Shown: in pieces, positions 9,300 to 18,260 of the stretch
Layout: each line of letters begins with the position of its first letter
How positions within the stretch are numbered: position 1 is the first letter of the stretch
DNA from: Aquisalimonas sp. 2447
GTDB lineage: Bacteria; Pseudomonadota; Gammaproteobacteria; Nitrococcales; Aquisalimonadaceae
Reading direction: 5' to 3'
DNA length: 64,000 nt
Assembly (NCBI RefSeq): GCF_012044895.1
Contig: NZ_CP050695.1
Location: forward strand, 2,262,501-2,326,500
Program-made: the position numbers and the translations under genes
Notes under the pieces: generated by a model
What the model saw: the letters and a program-made list of their open reading frames with translations, nothing else
Databases searched by the model: none
Told to the model about the DNA's origin: nothing

Positions 9300-11180
9300 A
9301 TGGCGGAAACCGGTAAGGCTGCGTCTGATCACCAGCGCATCGCGGAGTCCCGCATGTGGCACACGCTGGACCCACAGACGGTGGACGCCATGCTGGCGGC
9401 CGGAGAAGAAATGCGCCTGGAAGCCGGCCGGTTCCTGTTCCGCGCCGGGAATCCCTACCGCAAGCACATCTACATTCACCTAGAAGGCACCCTGGAGCAG
9501 ACGGCGGCCAGCGGTGACCACCGTGAGGCGCAACCAGGAGATGTGATTGGCCTGGCCAGCTACCTGGACGGCGACAACTACCGGTCCACGGCCCAGGCAC
9601 TGACCGATTGCCGGCTGCTGGCACTGGCGGGTGCAACCGTCCAGCGGCTGGAACAGGAATCCCCGTTCTTCTTCGAGGCCATTAACCGTGCCCTGGCGGC
9701 CAGGATGCGCAAGGCGCGCCAGGTCCGTGAGACCGTGCGTGGCACGCTGGCACGGCCGGTGCGCCAGTTCATGATCAGCGGACTGCCCTGCTGCCGCCGA
9801 CAGGACACCATTGCTCAGGCATCCCGCCTGCTGGCCGAGCGGGATGTAGGCAGCCTCGGCCTGCTGGACGACAGCGGCCGGTTGATCGGGCTGATCACCC
9901 CCATGACCCTGCTTCTGGCACTGGCCAGCGAGCAGACCGTGCCGTCCGATGCCCTGGAGTCGGTGACCGCCGACGAGGCCCTTGCCGTGACCCCGGACAC
10001 GCCGCTGTGGCAGGTGGAGGAAATTTTCCGCCGCCACCGGGTGAAAGACGTCGCCGTGGTGGACAGCCAGGAAGCGCCCGTCGGCATCATGTCCGAGACG
10101 GCGATGATCCAGGCGCTGTCCCACCCCCCCCAGACGCTGGACAGCGAGATCCGTGACGCCCCTGACGTCGATACGCTGGTCCGTCTGCGCCGCAAGATCC
10201 CCATCGCTGCGGGGGCCGTACACGCGAGCCACCGTAGCGTGGGCACCGCCGTGCGCGCCCTCACCGAAATGCATCTGGCACTCCAGCACCGGCTGGTGGA
10301 ACTGATACTGAGCGCCATGGACCGTGAAGGCCTGGGCCGGCCTCCGGCGCGTTTCGCCGTCATCGTCATGGGCTCCGGCGGCCGCGGTGAAATGCTGCTG
10401 CGCCCGGACCAGGACAACGGGCTGATCATCGACGACCGCGTCACCGAGGCGGGGATGGAGTGGTTCCGGGAGTTTTCCGAACGCCTGAACCCGGGGCTGG
10501 ATGAAATCGGTTATCGGCTGTGCCCGGGCAACGTCATGGCGCGCAACCCGGAGTATCGCTGCACTCTGGGTGAGTGGCAGGCCAAACTGTCCCGCCTGGT
10601 GGACAACCCCGGCCGCAAGGAGGCCCGCGCCGCCAATATCGTGCTGGATTTCGCCACCCTGTACGGCGACGACACGTTGACCGCCCGCCTGCGCGGCCAT
10701 CTGAACCGGCGCCTGGAGGACGGCAGCGGCAAGATGCTGTTCCGCATGATGGTCAGCGACGACGCCAAGATCTCCCAACCCCTGGGGTTTTTCAACCGTC
10801 TGGTCACTACGCCGCACAAGGGCAGTCAGGTCATTGACCTGAAGCGCACCGGCTTACGCATCATCGTCGACGCCATGCGCGTCTTTGCACTGCGGGAAGG
10901 GATCAGCCGCTGCAAGACCATGGAGCGGATTGCTGCGCTACGGCGACTGGGGGTGTTCGACGCCGACTTCAGCGAGAGCATGCGCATCGCCTTCGAGGAA
11001 CTCCAGGATCTGCTGTTTACCCATCAGCTGGACCAGGTCGAACGCGGTGAGACGCCGGATCCGCTGGTGCGCATGGAACGGCTGTCCAGCCATGACAAGG
11101 AGCGCTTGCGCGTCTCCCTGCGTGCCTGCCGGCGCATGCGCGAGCGATTGCAGTACGCCTTCGGCGTGGTGATGAGCTGA
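9300..11180 (+). CDS. cNMP-binding / CBS / DUF294 nucleotidyltransferase-like signalling protein
   Basis: 626-residue cytoplasmic protein. Its parts are a cyclic-nucleotide-binding fold (about 20-135), two CBS repeats (about 155-275), a DUF294 nucleotidyltransferase-like domain (about 300-440) with GSGGRGEMLLRPDQDNGLI, and a DUF294 C-terminal domain (about 475-620). The GS-R-E-DQD pattern matches GlnD-like nucleotidyltransferases. The natural target is unknown, and PII-type uridylylation cannot be assumed. The cNMP and CBS modules suggest allosteric control by a cyclic nucleotide and an adenylate. The gene is 4 bp upstream of a DnaQ-like exonuclease gene, a recurrent pairing in proteobacteria. 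Confidence 0.88.
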   Translation: MAETGKAASDHQRIAESRMWHTLDPQTVDAMLAAGEEMRLEAGRFLFRAGNPYRKHIYIHLEGTLEQTAASGDHREAQPGDVIGLASYLDGDNYRSTAQALTDCRLLALAGATVQRLEQESPFFFEAINRALAARMRKARQVRETVRGTLARPVRQFMISGLPCCRRQDTIAQASRLLAERDVGSLGLLDDSGRLIGLITPMTLLLALASEQTVPSDALESVTADEALAVTPDTPLWQVEEIFRRHRVKDVAVVDSQEAPVGIMSETAMIQALSHPPQTLDSEIRDAPDVDTLVRLRRKIPIAAGAVHASHRSVGTAVRALTEMHLALQHRLVELILSAMDREGLGRPPARFAVIVMGSGGRGEMLLRPDQDNGLIIDDRVTEAGMEWFREFSERLNPGLDEIGYRLCPGNVMARNPEYRCTLGEWQAKLSRLVDNPGRKEARAANIVLDFATLYGDDTLTARLRGHLNRRLEDGSGKMLFRMMVSDDAKISQPLGFFNRLVTTPHKGSQVIDLKRTGLRIIVDAMRVFALREGISRCKTMERIAALRRLGVFDADFSESMRIAFEELQDLLFTHQLDQVERGETPDPLVRMERLSSHDKERLRVSLRACRRMRERLQYAFGVVMS

Positions 11181-11184
11181 CACC

Positions 11185-11982
11185 ATGTCCTTCCGGCAGC
11201 TGAGCAAGGAACTCCGGGAAGTTCGTGAGCACCTGGGGGCCGCTCTCCGGCGACGGCTGGGTGCGCCCCTGACGGAGCGCCGGGCACGCCTGTTCCAGCG
11301 CTGCCGCGATTTTGATCCCTCTCCCCTACTGGCCACGCCCGTGAACCAGACGCGGATCATCGTCCTCGACACGGAAACCACCGGCCTGCAGCCCTACGCC
11401 GGAGACGCGCTGGTGGAGATCGCGATGCTGGAGTACTGCGGACTCGAGTTCACCGGTCAAGAACTGTGTTCGCTGATCCACCCCGGTCGGCACATCCCGA
11501 CCGCGAGCACCGTCATTCACGGTCTCACGGACATGGACGTGGTTGATGCCCCGTCGCTGGAGCGCATCCTCGACGATATCCTGGAGTTCCTCGACGGTGC
11601 CCTGATCGTGGGTCACCATGTCGGCTTCGATCTGCGCTTTCTCAACCGCGCCGCTCTGCGCCACGTGCACTGCCGTCTTCCCAACCCGGCCCTGAACACC
11701 ATGACGCTCTTCCAGATCTGGACCGGCCGCAGAGGTCTGTTCGGGCTCGACGAAGTGGCCCGGACCTGCGGCGTGCCCATACACGAGCGCCACAACGCGC
11801 GTGCTGACGCGGTGGTCTGCGGTGAAGTCTTCCGGCGCCTGGCCACGGAGCTGACCGGGGCGGATGCCACCGTGGGCGATCTGCTTGCGCTCAGCCCGCC
11901 TGATCCGGAATATGGCCCCGACTACAGTCGACCGCTGGAACGACCTGGCGCCGGAACGGCTCCAACCCGGGCCCGTGACTAG
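11185..11982 (+). CDS. DnaQ-like 3'-5' exonuclease (DEDDh)
   Basis: 265-residue protein with the three exonuclease motifs: ExoI LDTETTGL (Asp62, Glu64), ExoII IVGHHVGFDLRFLN, and ExoIII with the DEDDh histidine (HNARADAVVCG). It would remove nucleotides from DNA or RNA 3' ends using two metal ions. About 55 residues precede the nuclease fold and form a basic helical extension. It is translationally close (4 bp) to the DUF294 protein and probably acts with it. It is not the polymerase III proofreading subunit by context. Confidence 0.87.
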   Translation: MSFRQLSKELREVREHLGAALRRRLGAPLTERRARLFQRCRDFDPSPLLATPVNQTRIIVLDTETTGLQPYAGDALVEIAMLEYCGLEFTGQELCSLIHPGRHIPTASTVIHGLTDMDVVDAPSLERILDDILEFLDGALIVGHHVGFDLRFLNRAALRHVHCRLPNPALNTMTLFQIWTGRRGLFGLDEVARTCGVPIHERHNARADAVVCGEVFRRLATELTGADATVGDLLALSPPDPEYGPDYSRPLERPGAGTAPTRARD

Positions 11983-11999
11983 AAAGGAGACATGACACC

Positions 12000-12629
12000 G
12001 TGCGCAGGACCCTGCTTGTCGCCGAGGGCACCTTCAAGCGCCCCCTGCTCGAGATCTGTATCACCGCCCTGGGTATGAGCATGACCCTGCTGGTGGGCTT
12101 CTTCATCCTCAACCTCGGCCTGCCCGGGTGGCTGACGTTGGTGCTGATTGTCGCGCTGCTGGTGGGTGTTGCCCTGCTGAAGGGGCGTTACAGTGGCCCC
12201 CGGGAATTTCGGATCGAACGCCCCGCCGACAGCCCGACGCTGCAGCTCACCGGGCGCTTCGACGACGGTGAACTGCCGGTGAAGTCGCCGCAGCAACTCC
12301 TTGGTGTGGTGCACGACGATGATGCCCTGGTATTCCACACCCGGACCGCCGACGGTCGTCTGAAGGATTTCCGCATCGGGCGACCGGCCTTTTCCCGGGC
12401 GGGCATGGACACACTGATCAGCCTGACCGGCGAATTCCCCGACGTTCCCCAGGAGAGCCTGGAGCAGCGCTACAAGGACGGCAGGGATGGCATCAAGGCG
12501 TACCCCGCGCGCAACCTGCTGCTGCTACGCTATGCACAGTCGCCAAATTACATGACACTGACCTGGGGTACCGCTTTCGTCGTGCTGATTGTCTGGATAC
12601 TGGTTCTCGGCGCAGTGGTCGGGGCGTGA
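12000..12629 (+). CDS. Uncharacterised membrane protein
   Basis: 209 residues; I do not recognise a family. Two hydrophobic helices lie at about 18-36 and 39-58, a soluble charged middle part at about 60-180 (with GRFDDGELPVKSPQQLL), and a C-terminal helix at about 186-208. The start is GTG at 12000, with AAAGGAGA nine bases upstream. An ATG at 11992 is out of frame. It follows the exonuclease gene by 17 bp and could be part of the same transcript. The UspA gene behind it has its own control region. Confidence 0.75.
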   Translation: MRRTLLVAEGTFKRPLLEICITALGMSMTLLVGFFILNLGLPGWLTLVLIVALLVGVALLKGRYSGPREFRIERPADSPTLQLTGRFDDGELPVKSPQQLLGVVHDDDALVFHTRTADGRLKDFRIGRPAFSRAGMDTLISLTGEFPDVPQESLEQRYKDGRDGIKAYPARNLLLLRYAQSPNYMTLTWGTAFVVLIVWILVLGAVVGA

Positions 12630-12663
12630 GCATGTACATCGCGCGCCACCAACCTCTCCGGGA

Positions 12664-12705
12664 TTGACTCAAATCAACCCCACCGATGAGCAGGTCACGT
12701 ACGGT
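12664..12705 (+). promoter_or_regulatory. FNR/Anr-like box and promoter of the UspA gene
   Basis: TTGACTCAAATCAA (12664-12677) matches the FNR/Anr consensus TTGAT-N4-ATCAA at nine of ten positions. A weak -10 (TACGGT, 12700-12705) places a start near 12712, so the box would be centred near -41.5, the class II activator position. Universal stress genes are known Anr targets in pseudomonads. The functional claim is inference. Confidence 0.55.
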
Positions 12706-12733
12706 GGTGCAATACAGTGGAAGGAGGCCCATC

Positions 12734-13216
12734 ATGATCAAGAAAATTCTCGTCGCGGTCGACGGCTCCAAGCACTCCGACAAGGCGGTGGACATGGCTT
12801 CGCAGATCGCCCAGCGTCTCGGAGCGGACATGGTCATCGCTCACAGTCTGATCCACGGGCCGGTGCCGCAGGAGCTCCGCAAGCTCTCCACGGAGAAGAT
12901 CCCGGAACTGCCGCCCATGAGCATGGGGGGTGCATCCGTGGACTATCAGGTGCCGCGGGCCGCACTGGAGAGTATTGCCGAAGCGCTGCTCAAGAACGCC
13001 TCCGAGCGTGCCCGGGCCACCGGGGTGGCCAACGTGGAGACGCAGTGGGACGACGGTGACCCCGCCCAGGTGCTGGTTCGAATGGCCGAGCAGCAGGGGG
13101 CCGACCTGATCGTCATGGGCTCCCGCGGCCTGGGCGACTTCAAGGGCCTGCTGATGGGCAGCGTCTCGCACAAGGTGCAGAACCTGTTTGACGGCAGCGT
13201 GCTGACCGTCAAGTAA
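12734..13216 (+). CDS. Universal stress protein, single UspA domain
   Basis: 160-residue cytoplasmic Usp protein: MIKKILVAVDGSKHSDKAVD at the start, and the ATP-binding signature GSRGLGDFKGLLMGSVSHKV near residues 127-146 (G-2x-G-9x-G-S). The chosen ATG has AAGGAGG six bases upstream; the longer in-frame start at 12686 does not. It is monocistronic, with an FNR-like box 57 bp upstream and a strong terminator downstream. Its usual role is survival under stress or low oxygen. Confidence 0.92.
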   Translation: MIKKILVAVDGSKHSDKAVDMASQIAQRLGADMVIAHSLIHGPVPQELRKLSTEKIPELPPMSMGGASVDYQVPRAALESIAEALLKNASERARATGVANVETQWDDGDPAQVLVRMAEQQGADLIVMGSRGLGDFKGLLMGSVSHKVQNLFDGSVLTVK

Positions 13217-13227
13217 ACCACGCCCCC

Positions 13228-13262
13228 AGCGCTCCCGGGGCCCCACCCCGGGAGCGCTTTCC
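13228..13262 (+). terminator. Rho-independent terminator after UspA gene
   Basis: Thirteen-base perfect stem AGCGCTCCCGGGG / CCCCGGGAGCGCT (13228-13240 and 13246-13258) with a CCCCA loop, followed by only two or three T. The stem is very stable. Confidence 0.8.
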
Positions 13263-13341
13263 TGCCTACCCCTCGCTGCTGCGGTGCCCCGCCCCGGTGG
13301 CCGCGAACCGCAAACCGTGACGCTTTTCACACCCGGCATCC

Positions 13342-13368
13342 TCAAGCTCCCGTGTATCCGGTCGACAC
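13342..13368 (+). promoter_or_regulatory. Possible sigma-28 (FliA) promoter of membrane chemoreceptor gene
   Basis: TCAAGCTC, 11 bases, then GTCGACAC. The spacing is exactly that of FliA promoters, and the matches are 5/8 and 5/8 to TAAAGTTT and GCCGATAA. Transcription would start near 13375, about 57 nt before the ATG. This is much weaker than the copy before the che operon, so treat it as a candidate. Confidence 0.35.
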
Positions 13369-13431
13369 AGTCTGTAGACCCGACAGGATCAAACAGGCGT
13401 TCCACACAGGGATTGCGGCAGGAGAAGCGGC

Positions 13432-15369
13432 ATGCAGTCAGGATCAACCACGCAGGACAGCCGGCGACTGGGCTTCGGCGCGCGGCTCACTGTCATGATC
13501 GCCTCGCTGGTGCTGGGCTCCGTCGCCCTGATCACCAGCATCGTGTATGTCCAGTATCGCAATGCAGAAATCGATTCCGTCCTGCGCCTGCTGGAGGGCA
13601 GCACCGAGGCCAACGCCCAGGCATTCGACGACTGGCTGGGGGCGCGCCAGGACGAGATGCGTTATCTGGCTTCCCTGCAACCCGCCGCCGAAATGGAGCC
13701 GGACGCCCTGGAGCATCTGCTGGAACGCATTGCTGCGAGTCAGGGCCACTATGACACCATCTTCGTGGTGGATCCGGACGGCAACGGCGTGGTGGGCGTG
13801 GACGACAACGGCGAGATCATGTCCCGGGGCGACGCCAACGACTTCCAGGTCCCTGATCGTGCCTGGTTCCAGGCTGCCATTGGTGGTGATCAGGTGTTCT
13901 CGGAACCCGTCGTCTCCAGGGCCACCCGCAACCGGGTCAGCACCGTCGCCGTTCCCATCCGGCGCAACGGTGACATCGTCGGCGTCATGCGCGGCGCGGT
14001 GGACCTGGATGCCGTGGTGGAGCAGGTCCGCGCCATGGCCGACGATGCCAGTTTCGAGATTTTCCTCGTCGACGGTGATGGCAACGCCGTCACCGATGCG
14101 CCCTCGCTGGAGGGTGCCGGCGCTGGGGTGGCCAGCCAGGCCGGCAGCGCGGTCGCTGCCGGAGAGGACGGCGTCGGCCGTTACAGCAACGCCGCCGGGA
14201 ATGCCGTGGTGGGCAGCTATTCCATGATCCCCCTGATCGGCTGGGGCCTGGTGATGGAGCAGGACGAGTCCACCGCCCTGGCCGAGGTTCAGCGCATTTT
14301 CTGGATCCTCCTGGCCCTGGCCAGCGCCATTCTGGTGGTCGCCATCGGCGCCAGCCTGGGCGTGGTCCGGTCGGTGACCCGCACCCTGGGTGGTGACCCC
14401 AACTACGCCGCCGATGCAGTACGCCGGGTGGCCGATGGTGACATGACCACGGAAATTCACCTGCGCCAGGGTGACAAGGACAGTCTGCTGGCCTCCATCG
14501 CTACCATGCAGGCCAACCTGCACCGGATGCTCAACGACATGAAGAGCCATGCGGACGAGGTGGCATCGGCGGCCACCGAGCTCACCCAGATCAACCAGGA
14601 GACCGACGCCGGCATCCAGCGGCAGCGGGATCAGGTCTCCAGTGCGGCCACCGCCATGAACGAAATGACCGCCACGGTGGAGGAGGTCGCCCGTAACGGT
14701 CAGTCCGCCGCCGATGGCGCCCAGCAGGCCACCAACGAAGCCAACGACGGCAAGCAGGTGGTGACGGCGACGGTACAGTCCATGGAGACGTTGTCGACGC
14801 AGATCAGCGACGCCTCCGACGCCATGAGTGCCTTGAAGCGGGACAGTGACAATATCGGCACGGTGCTGCAGGTCATCCAGGGCGTTGCCGAGCAGACCAA
14901 CCTGCTGGCGCTGAATGCGGCCATTGAGGCGGCACGCGCCGGAGAACAGGGGCGCGGGTTCGCCGTGGTAGCCGACGAAGTGCGGACCCTGGCCAACCGC
15001 ACCAAGGAATCCACCAGCGAAATCCAGACCATGATCGAGCAATTGCAGAGCGGCGCCGAGCGGGCTGAACAGGCCATGGTGCAGAGCCGCGAACAGACCA
15101 CGCAAAGCGCCGAGCAGGCAGAGAAGGCCGGTCACTCGCTGGGGCAGATCACGGAATCAGTGACCAGCATCAACGACATGATCCAGCAGATCGCCAGCGC
15201 CGCGGAGCAGCAAAGCGCCACCGCCCGGGAGATCAACGAGAACATCCATGCCATCACGGAAGTGGCCGACGGCAGCGCCCGCAGCGTGGTCCAGTCCCGC
15301 GAGGCCAGTGACTCTCTGGCGGAGCTGGCGGAGAAACTGCGGCAGATGACCCACCAGTTCCGGTTGTAG
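13432..15369 (+). CDS. Methyl-accepting chemotaxis protein with double-Cache sensor
   Basis: 645-residue membrane chemoreceptor: transmembrane helix about 20-40, a periplasmic dCache-type ligand domain about 45-280 ([16 protein letters not shown], then [16 protein letters not shown]), a second helix about 286-310, HAMP, and a cytoplasmic signalling hairpin with the conserved tip [20 protein letters not shown] followed by [18 protein letters not shown]. There is no C-terminal NWETF-like pentapeptide tether. The ligand is unknown; dCache receptors often bind amino acids or organic acids. AGGAGA lies seven bases before the ATG. Confidence 0.93.
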   Translation: MQSGSTTQDSRRLGFGARLTVMIASLVLGSVALITSIVYVQYRNAEIDSVLRLLEGSTEANAQAFDDWLGARQDEMRYLASLQPAAEMEPDALEHLLERIAASQGHYDTIFVVDPDGNGVVGVDDNGEIMSRGDANDFQVPDRAWFQAAIGGDQVFSEPVVSRATRNRVSTVAVPIRRNGDIVGVMRGAVDLDAVVEQVRAMADDASFEIFLVDGDGNAVTDAPSLEGAGAGVASQAGSAVAAGEDGVGRYSNAAGNAVVGSYSMIPLIGWGLVMEQDESTALAEVQRIFWILLALASAILVVAIGASLGVVRSVTRTLGGDPNYAADAVRRVADGDMTTEIHLRQGDKDSLLASIATMQANLHRMLNDMKSHADEVASAATELTQINQETDAGIQRQRDQVSSAATAMNEMTATVEEVARNGQSAADGAQQATNEANDGKQVVTATVQSMETLSTQISDASDAMSALKRDSDNIGTVLQVIQGVAEQTNLLALNAAIEAARAGEQGRGFAVVADEVRTLANRTKESTSEIQTMIEQLQSGAERAEQAMVQSREQTTQSAEQAEKAGHSLGQITESVTSINDMIQQIASAAEQQSATAREINENIHAITEVADGSARSVVQSREASDSLAELAEKLRQMTHQFRL

Positions 15370-15402
15370 CTAGTGTCCTTTAACCCGAGTTCATCGCATT
15401 TT

Positions 15403-15501
15403 GCCTGTCCTCTGGTCGGCTGAGGCAAGGCCATCGGTCCGAAGGCGTAGCGCCACTACGGCGAGGACCGATAACGCCGGCTCAGCCGACCAGAGGCAGG
15501 C
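15403..15501. repeat. Long multi-arm inverted repeat in intergenic DNA
   Basis: Outer arms CCTCTGGTCGGCTGAG (15409-15424) and its perfect reverse complement (15481-15496) extend outward by five more pairs after a single-base bulge. Inside are ATCGGTCC (15433-15440) with GGACCGAT (15465-15472), and CGTAG/CTACG (15446-15450, 15456-15460) around a CGCCA loop. All three pairs nest into one long hairpin or cruciform between convergent genes (chemoreceptor plus, FadJ-like minus). It has no T-run of a simple terminator. It looks like a REP/BIME or MITE-type palindromic element that may also end transcription. I saw no second copy in the window. Confidence 0.75.
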
Positions 15502-15551
15502 CCTGCGGGAGCGGCTGTGCCGTGGGCGCGGGCCCCCGGCAAGGCCGGCAT

Positions 15552-17501
15552 TCAGCCCCAGCCCTTCTCGCGCTTCAGGGTCAGTGGCCCCCCCGTGTAG
15601 GCGGGAAAGCCCGACCCGAACAGGGCACCGACGTCCACCAGATCGGCATCCGCAACCACCCCTTCGTCCAGACAGCGTTGCGCTTCCCGCACGATGGGCA
15701 CCACCAGATCCTCGGCAATGCCCTGCATGGCGTGGTTGCCAGGCGGCACGCTGGCGGTGACGCGACGACCGCGCTTCCAGTCGTGGAACCCCTGGCCCGT
15801 GCTCAGCCCGAGCTGGCCAGCCTCCACCCGCTCACGGAGCTGTTCGGGAACGGGATAGCCGAGCCGCTCGGCAAGATGCAGGCAGACATCCAGACCCACG
15901 GAGTCGGCCATCTCCAGCGGGCCAATGGGCATGCCGAAGCGCAGCGCCGCTGTATCGATGATTTCCCGACGCGCACGCTCGTACATCTCGGCACCCTTGA
16001 GCATGTAGGGGAGTTGCAGACGGTTGATCAGAAATCCGGGCTTGCTGCGCACCGGCAGCGGCAACTTGTCCATGGCCAGGCCCACCACCTGGCCGCTGGC
16101 CACCGCCCGGTCGCTGCTGTCCGCGCCGGCCACGATTTCCACTACGGGCATACGCTCCACGGGACGGAAGAAATGCATCCCGATGAGCCGTTCGGGACGT
16201 GTCATGTCCGCCGCCAGTTCCTCGATCAGCAGCGTCGAGGTGGTGCTGGCAATCACCGCCTCGTCCGGCACCGCCTCCTCCAGGCTGGCATAGAGCGTTT
16301 TCTTCGCGGCCGGATCCTCCTGGATGGCTTCGACGATGAACTCCGCCTGACCCAGCCCCTCTGCCTCGGTGGTCGTGCTCAGCCGCGCGCGCGCCGCCTC
16401 CAGCGCGTCACCCTCGCCCAGACGCTGGCGCCACAATGCCTCCGCGCGACGATCAACCCGCTGGAGCGCATTCTCGTCGGCATCCACCAGCGTCACCTCC
16501 CGCCCGTGCAGTGCCAGCAGGACCGCAACGCCGGCGCCGATCTCGCCGGCCCCGAACACGTGGACACTCCCGGGAAACGGCACCTGCTGCCCGCGCGCAT
16601 CCCGCCGCAATCGGTCCTGCAGCAGATAGGTCCGGACCAGATTCAGCGCCCCGGGCTCACTGATCAGCCGCAACAGCGACTCCCGTTCCGCCTTGAGCCG
16701 CCGGGTCAGGCCGCCGCCGCCATGATCCCGCCACAGGCGCAGCATGGCATAGGTCGCCGGGAAATTCTCGATGCTGGCCTCGCCGCGCCGCATCTGACTG
16801 TCGCGGATCTGGTAGATCAACCAGCGCATGGGCGCCCACAGCAGCGAGCGCGTCCAGATGCCGGGGTAGTGGCGGCCGGGATCGCGCCGCAGGAGTTCGC
16901 GCGCCGCATTCCGTAGTTCCTCCATGGGGGCAACGCGGTCGACCAGGCCCAGCTTGAGCGCCCTGGCCGCGTCCACGGATGCTCCGCTGGTGAGCATGTT
17001 CAGCGCCTGCCATGCGCCGATCAGCACCGGCAGACGGGCCGTCGCACCATGGCACGGGTGCAGCCCGAGCTTCACGTCCGGCAGGCCGAGTGCCGTATTG
17101 GTGCCGGCCTCGGCGACCCTGTAGCGGCACGCCAGGGCGAGCTCCAGGCCGCTGCCCAGGCAGTGGCCGTGAATCAGGGCCACTGTGGGCACCGGCAGGG
17201 ACGCGATGCGCCCCATCACCGAATGCCCCCACTGCATGAGGCTGTCCACATGCTCCAGGTCGTCCATGACCTCCAGTTCGTCGTTGCTCGCGCCGGCAAC
17301 AAACCCCGCCTGCTTGGCCGACAGAATGACGAGCCCCTTCAGCCCGTCCCGCGCCTCCAGTTCCTCCACGGCGTGGGTCAGGTCGCGCAGCACCCGCATG
17401 GGCACGGTGTTGGTGGAGGCGTCGGCGCAGTCCAGGTAGAGCCAGGCCACGCCTTCCTCGTCGTATTCCAGACGGCAATTGACACCGTTGTGTTCGGCCA
17501 A
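15552..17501 (-). CDS. fadJ: FadJ-like enoyl-CoA hydratase / 3-hydroxyacyl-CoA dehydrogenase
   Basis: 649-residue fused beta-oxidation enzyme, shorter than FadJ/FadB (about 715). The crotonase half is about 1-200 with the oxyanion-hole region AGFVAGASNDE and Glu120 (GHCLGSGLELALACR). The second catalytic position is Asp142 (GLPDVKLGL), where FadB has Glu139. A Rossmann 3-hydroxyacyl-CoA dehydrogenase half begins at about 318 (GAGEIGAGVAVLLA). His443 and the following Glu lie in GMHFFRPVERMPVVEI, so the dehydrogenase dyad is intact. A C-terminal 3HCDH domain follows. The start is TTG at 17501 behind GGGGGGAG. No thiolase (fadI/fadA) partner is adjacent. Confidence 0.85.
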   Translation of the reverse strand: MAEHNGVNCRLEYDEEGVAWLYLDCADASTNTVPMRVLRDLTHAVEELEARDGLKGLVILSAKQAGFVAGASNDELEVMDDLEHVDSLMQWGHSVMGRIASLPVPTVALIHGHCLGSGLELALACRYRVAEAGTNTALGLPDVKLGLHPCHGATARLPVLIGAWQALNMLTSGASVDAARALKLGLVDRVAPMEELRNAARELLRRDPGRHYPGIWTRSLLWAPMRWLIYQIRDSQMRRGEASIENFPATYAMLRLWRDHGGGGLTRRLKAERESLLRLISEPGALNLVRTYLLQDRLRRDARGQQVPFPGSVHVFGAGEIGAGVAVLLALHGREVTLVDADENALQRVDRRAEALWRQRLGEGDALEAARARLSTTTEAEGLGQAEFIVEAIQEDPAAKKTLYASLEEAVPDEAVIASTTSTLLIEELAADMTRPERLIGMHFFRPVERMPVVEIVAGADSSDRAVASGQVVGLAMDKLPLPVRSKPGFLINRLQLPYMLKGAEMYERARREIIDTAALRFGMPIGPLEMADSVGLDVCLHLAERLGYPVPEQLRERVEAGQLGLSTGQGFHDWKRGRRVTASVPPGNHAMQGIAEDLVVPIVREAQRCLDEGVVADADLVDVGALFGSGFPAYTGGPLTLKREKGWG

Positions 17502-17658
17502 TGGTCTCCCCCCGTTTCCGCGCCAGTCAGGGCATCATCCTAACCGCGCCGCGGGCCCGCCGGCGAATCCGGACGCCCGCCACGGGCCCGGGAGTTGACG
17601 TCAACGCCCGCGCATACCCACTATTCCGTAACCAGAGAGAGCCGGCCCGGGGAGCCCC

Positions 17659-18243
17659 ATGCGCAGATTCGTGCTCGACACCAGTGTGTTCACCAACCCC
17701 CATGTGGCCAATCAGTTCGGCGACACCCACGTGGAGACCCTGCGCACCTTCCTGGGGATTGCGCGGCGCTGCCCGGCGGAGTTCTACATGCCGCTGTCGG
17801 TGTACGAGGAATTCCGCACCATGCGGGATCTGGAGCCGGACCTCGCCGGTGACCTGGAGACGGAGATCTGGGTGCGATCACCCCGGCGTTTCACCCTGAC
17901 CATTCCCAGCGAAGTGCTCTACGAGTTCATCGACGAGGTGCGCGGGCGCATCGATCGCGGGCTGCGCATTGCCGAGGAGCACACCAAGCGTGCCGGCGCC
18001 TCGGCGGACATGCCGCCGGAACTGATCACGCACCTGCGCGAGCGCTTCCGTGAGGCCATGCGCAAGGGGCTGGTGGATTCCCGGGAGGACGTGGACGCCG
18101 TGCTCCTGGCCATGGAGCTGGACGCCGAGCTGGCCAGCGCCGATGAAGGCATGCGCAAGCTCGGCAACCGCATGGGCGTCAAGCTGGTGACCGCCAATTA
18201 CCTGCGGCGGGTGATGGAGAATCTGGCCGGCGATCACGGGTAG
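17659..18243 (+). CDS. RNA ligase partner protein, PIN-type (UPF0278)
   Basis: 194-residue protein beginning MRRFVLDTSVFTNPHVANQF. This is the PIN-fold start with Asp7, and matches the UPF0278/RNA ligase partner family known mainly from archaea. Further acidic residues of a metal site occur near the C-terminus (DVDAVLLAMELDAELASADEG). PIN domains are usually metal-dependent RNases. Here the partner may process or protect ends joined by the ligase encoded convergently 17 bp away. GAGAGAGCCGGCCCGGGGAG precedes the ATG. Function of the family is not established. Confidence 0.85.
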   Translation: MRRFVLDTSVFTNPHVANQFGDTHVETLRTFLGIARRCPAEFYMPLSVYEEFRTMRDLEPDLAGDLETEIWVRSPRRFTLTIPSEVLYEFIDEVRGRIDRGLRIAEEHTKRAGASADMPPELITHLRERFREAMRKGLVDSREDVDAVLLAMELDAELASADEGMRKLGNRMGVKLVTANYLRRVMENLAGDHG

Positions 18244-18260
18244 GCAACCCTGTTTCCGGC

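Noticed and set aside
15371-15501. Whether the long hairpin is a CRISPR or tRNA-like structure
   Set aside because: No direct repeats with spacers, no cloverleaf or T-loop sequence.
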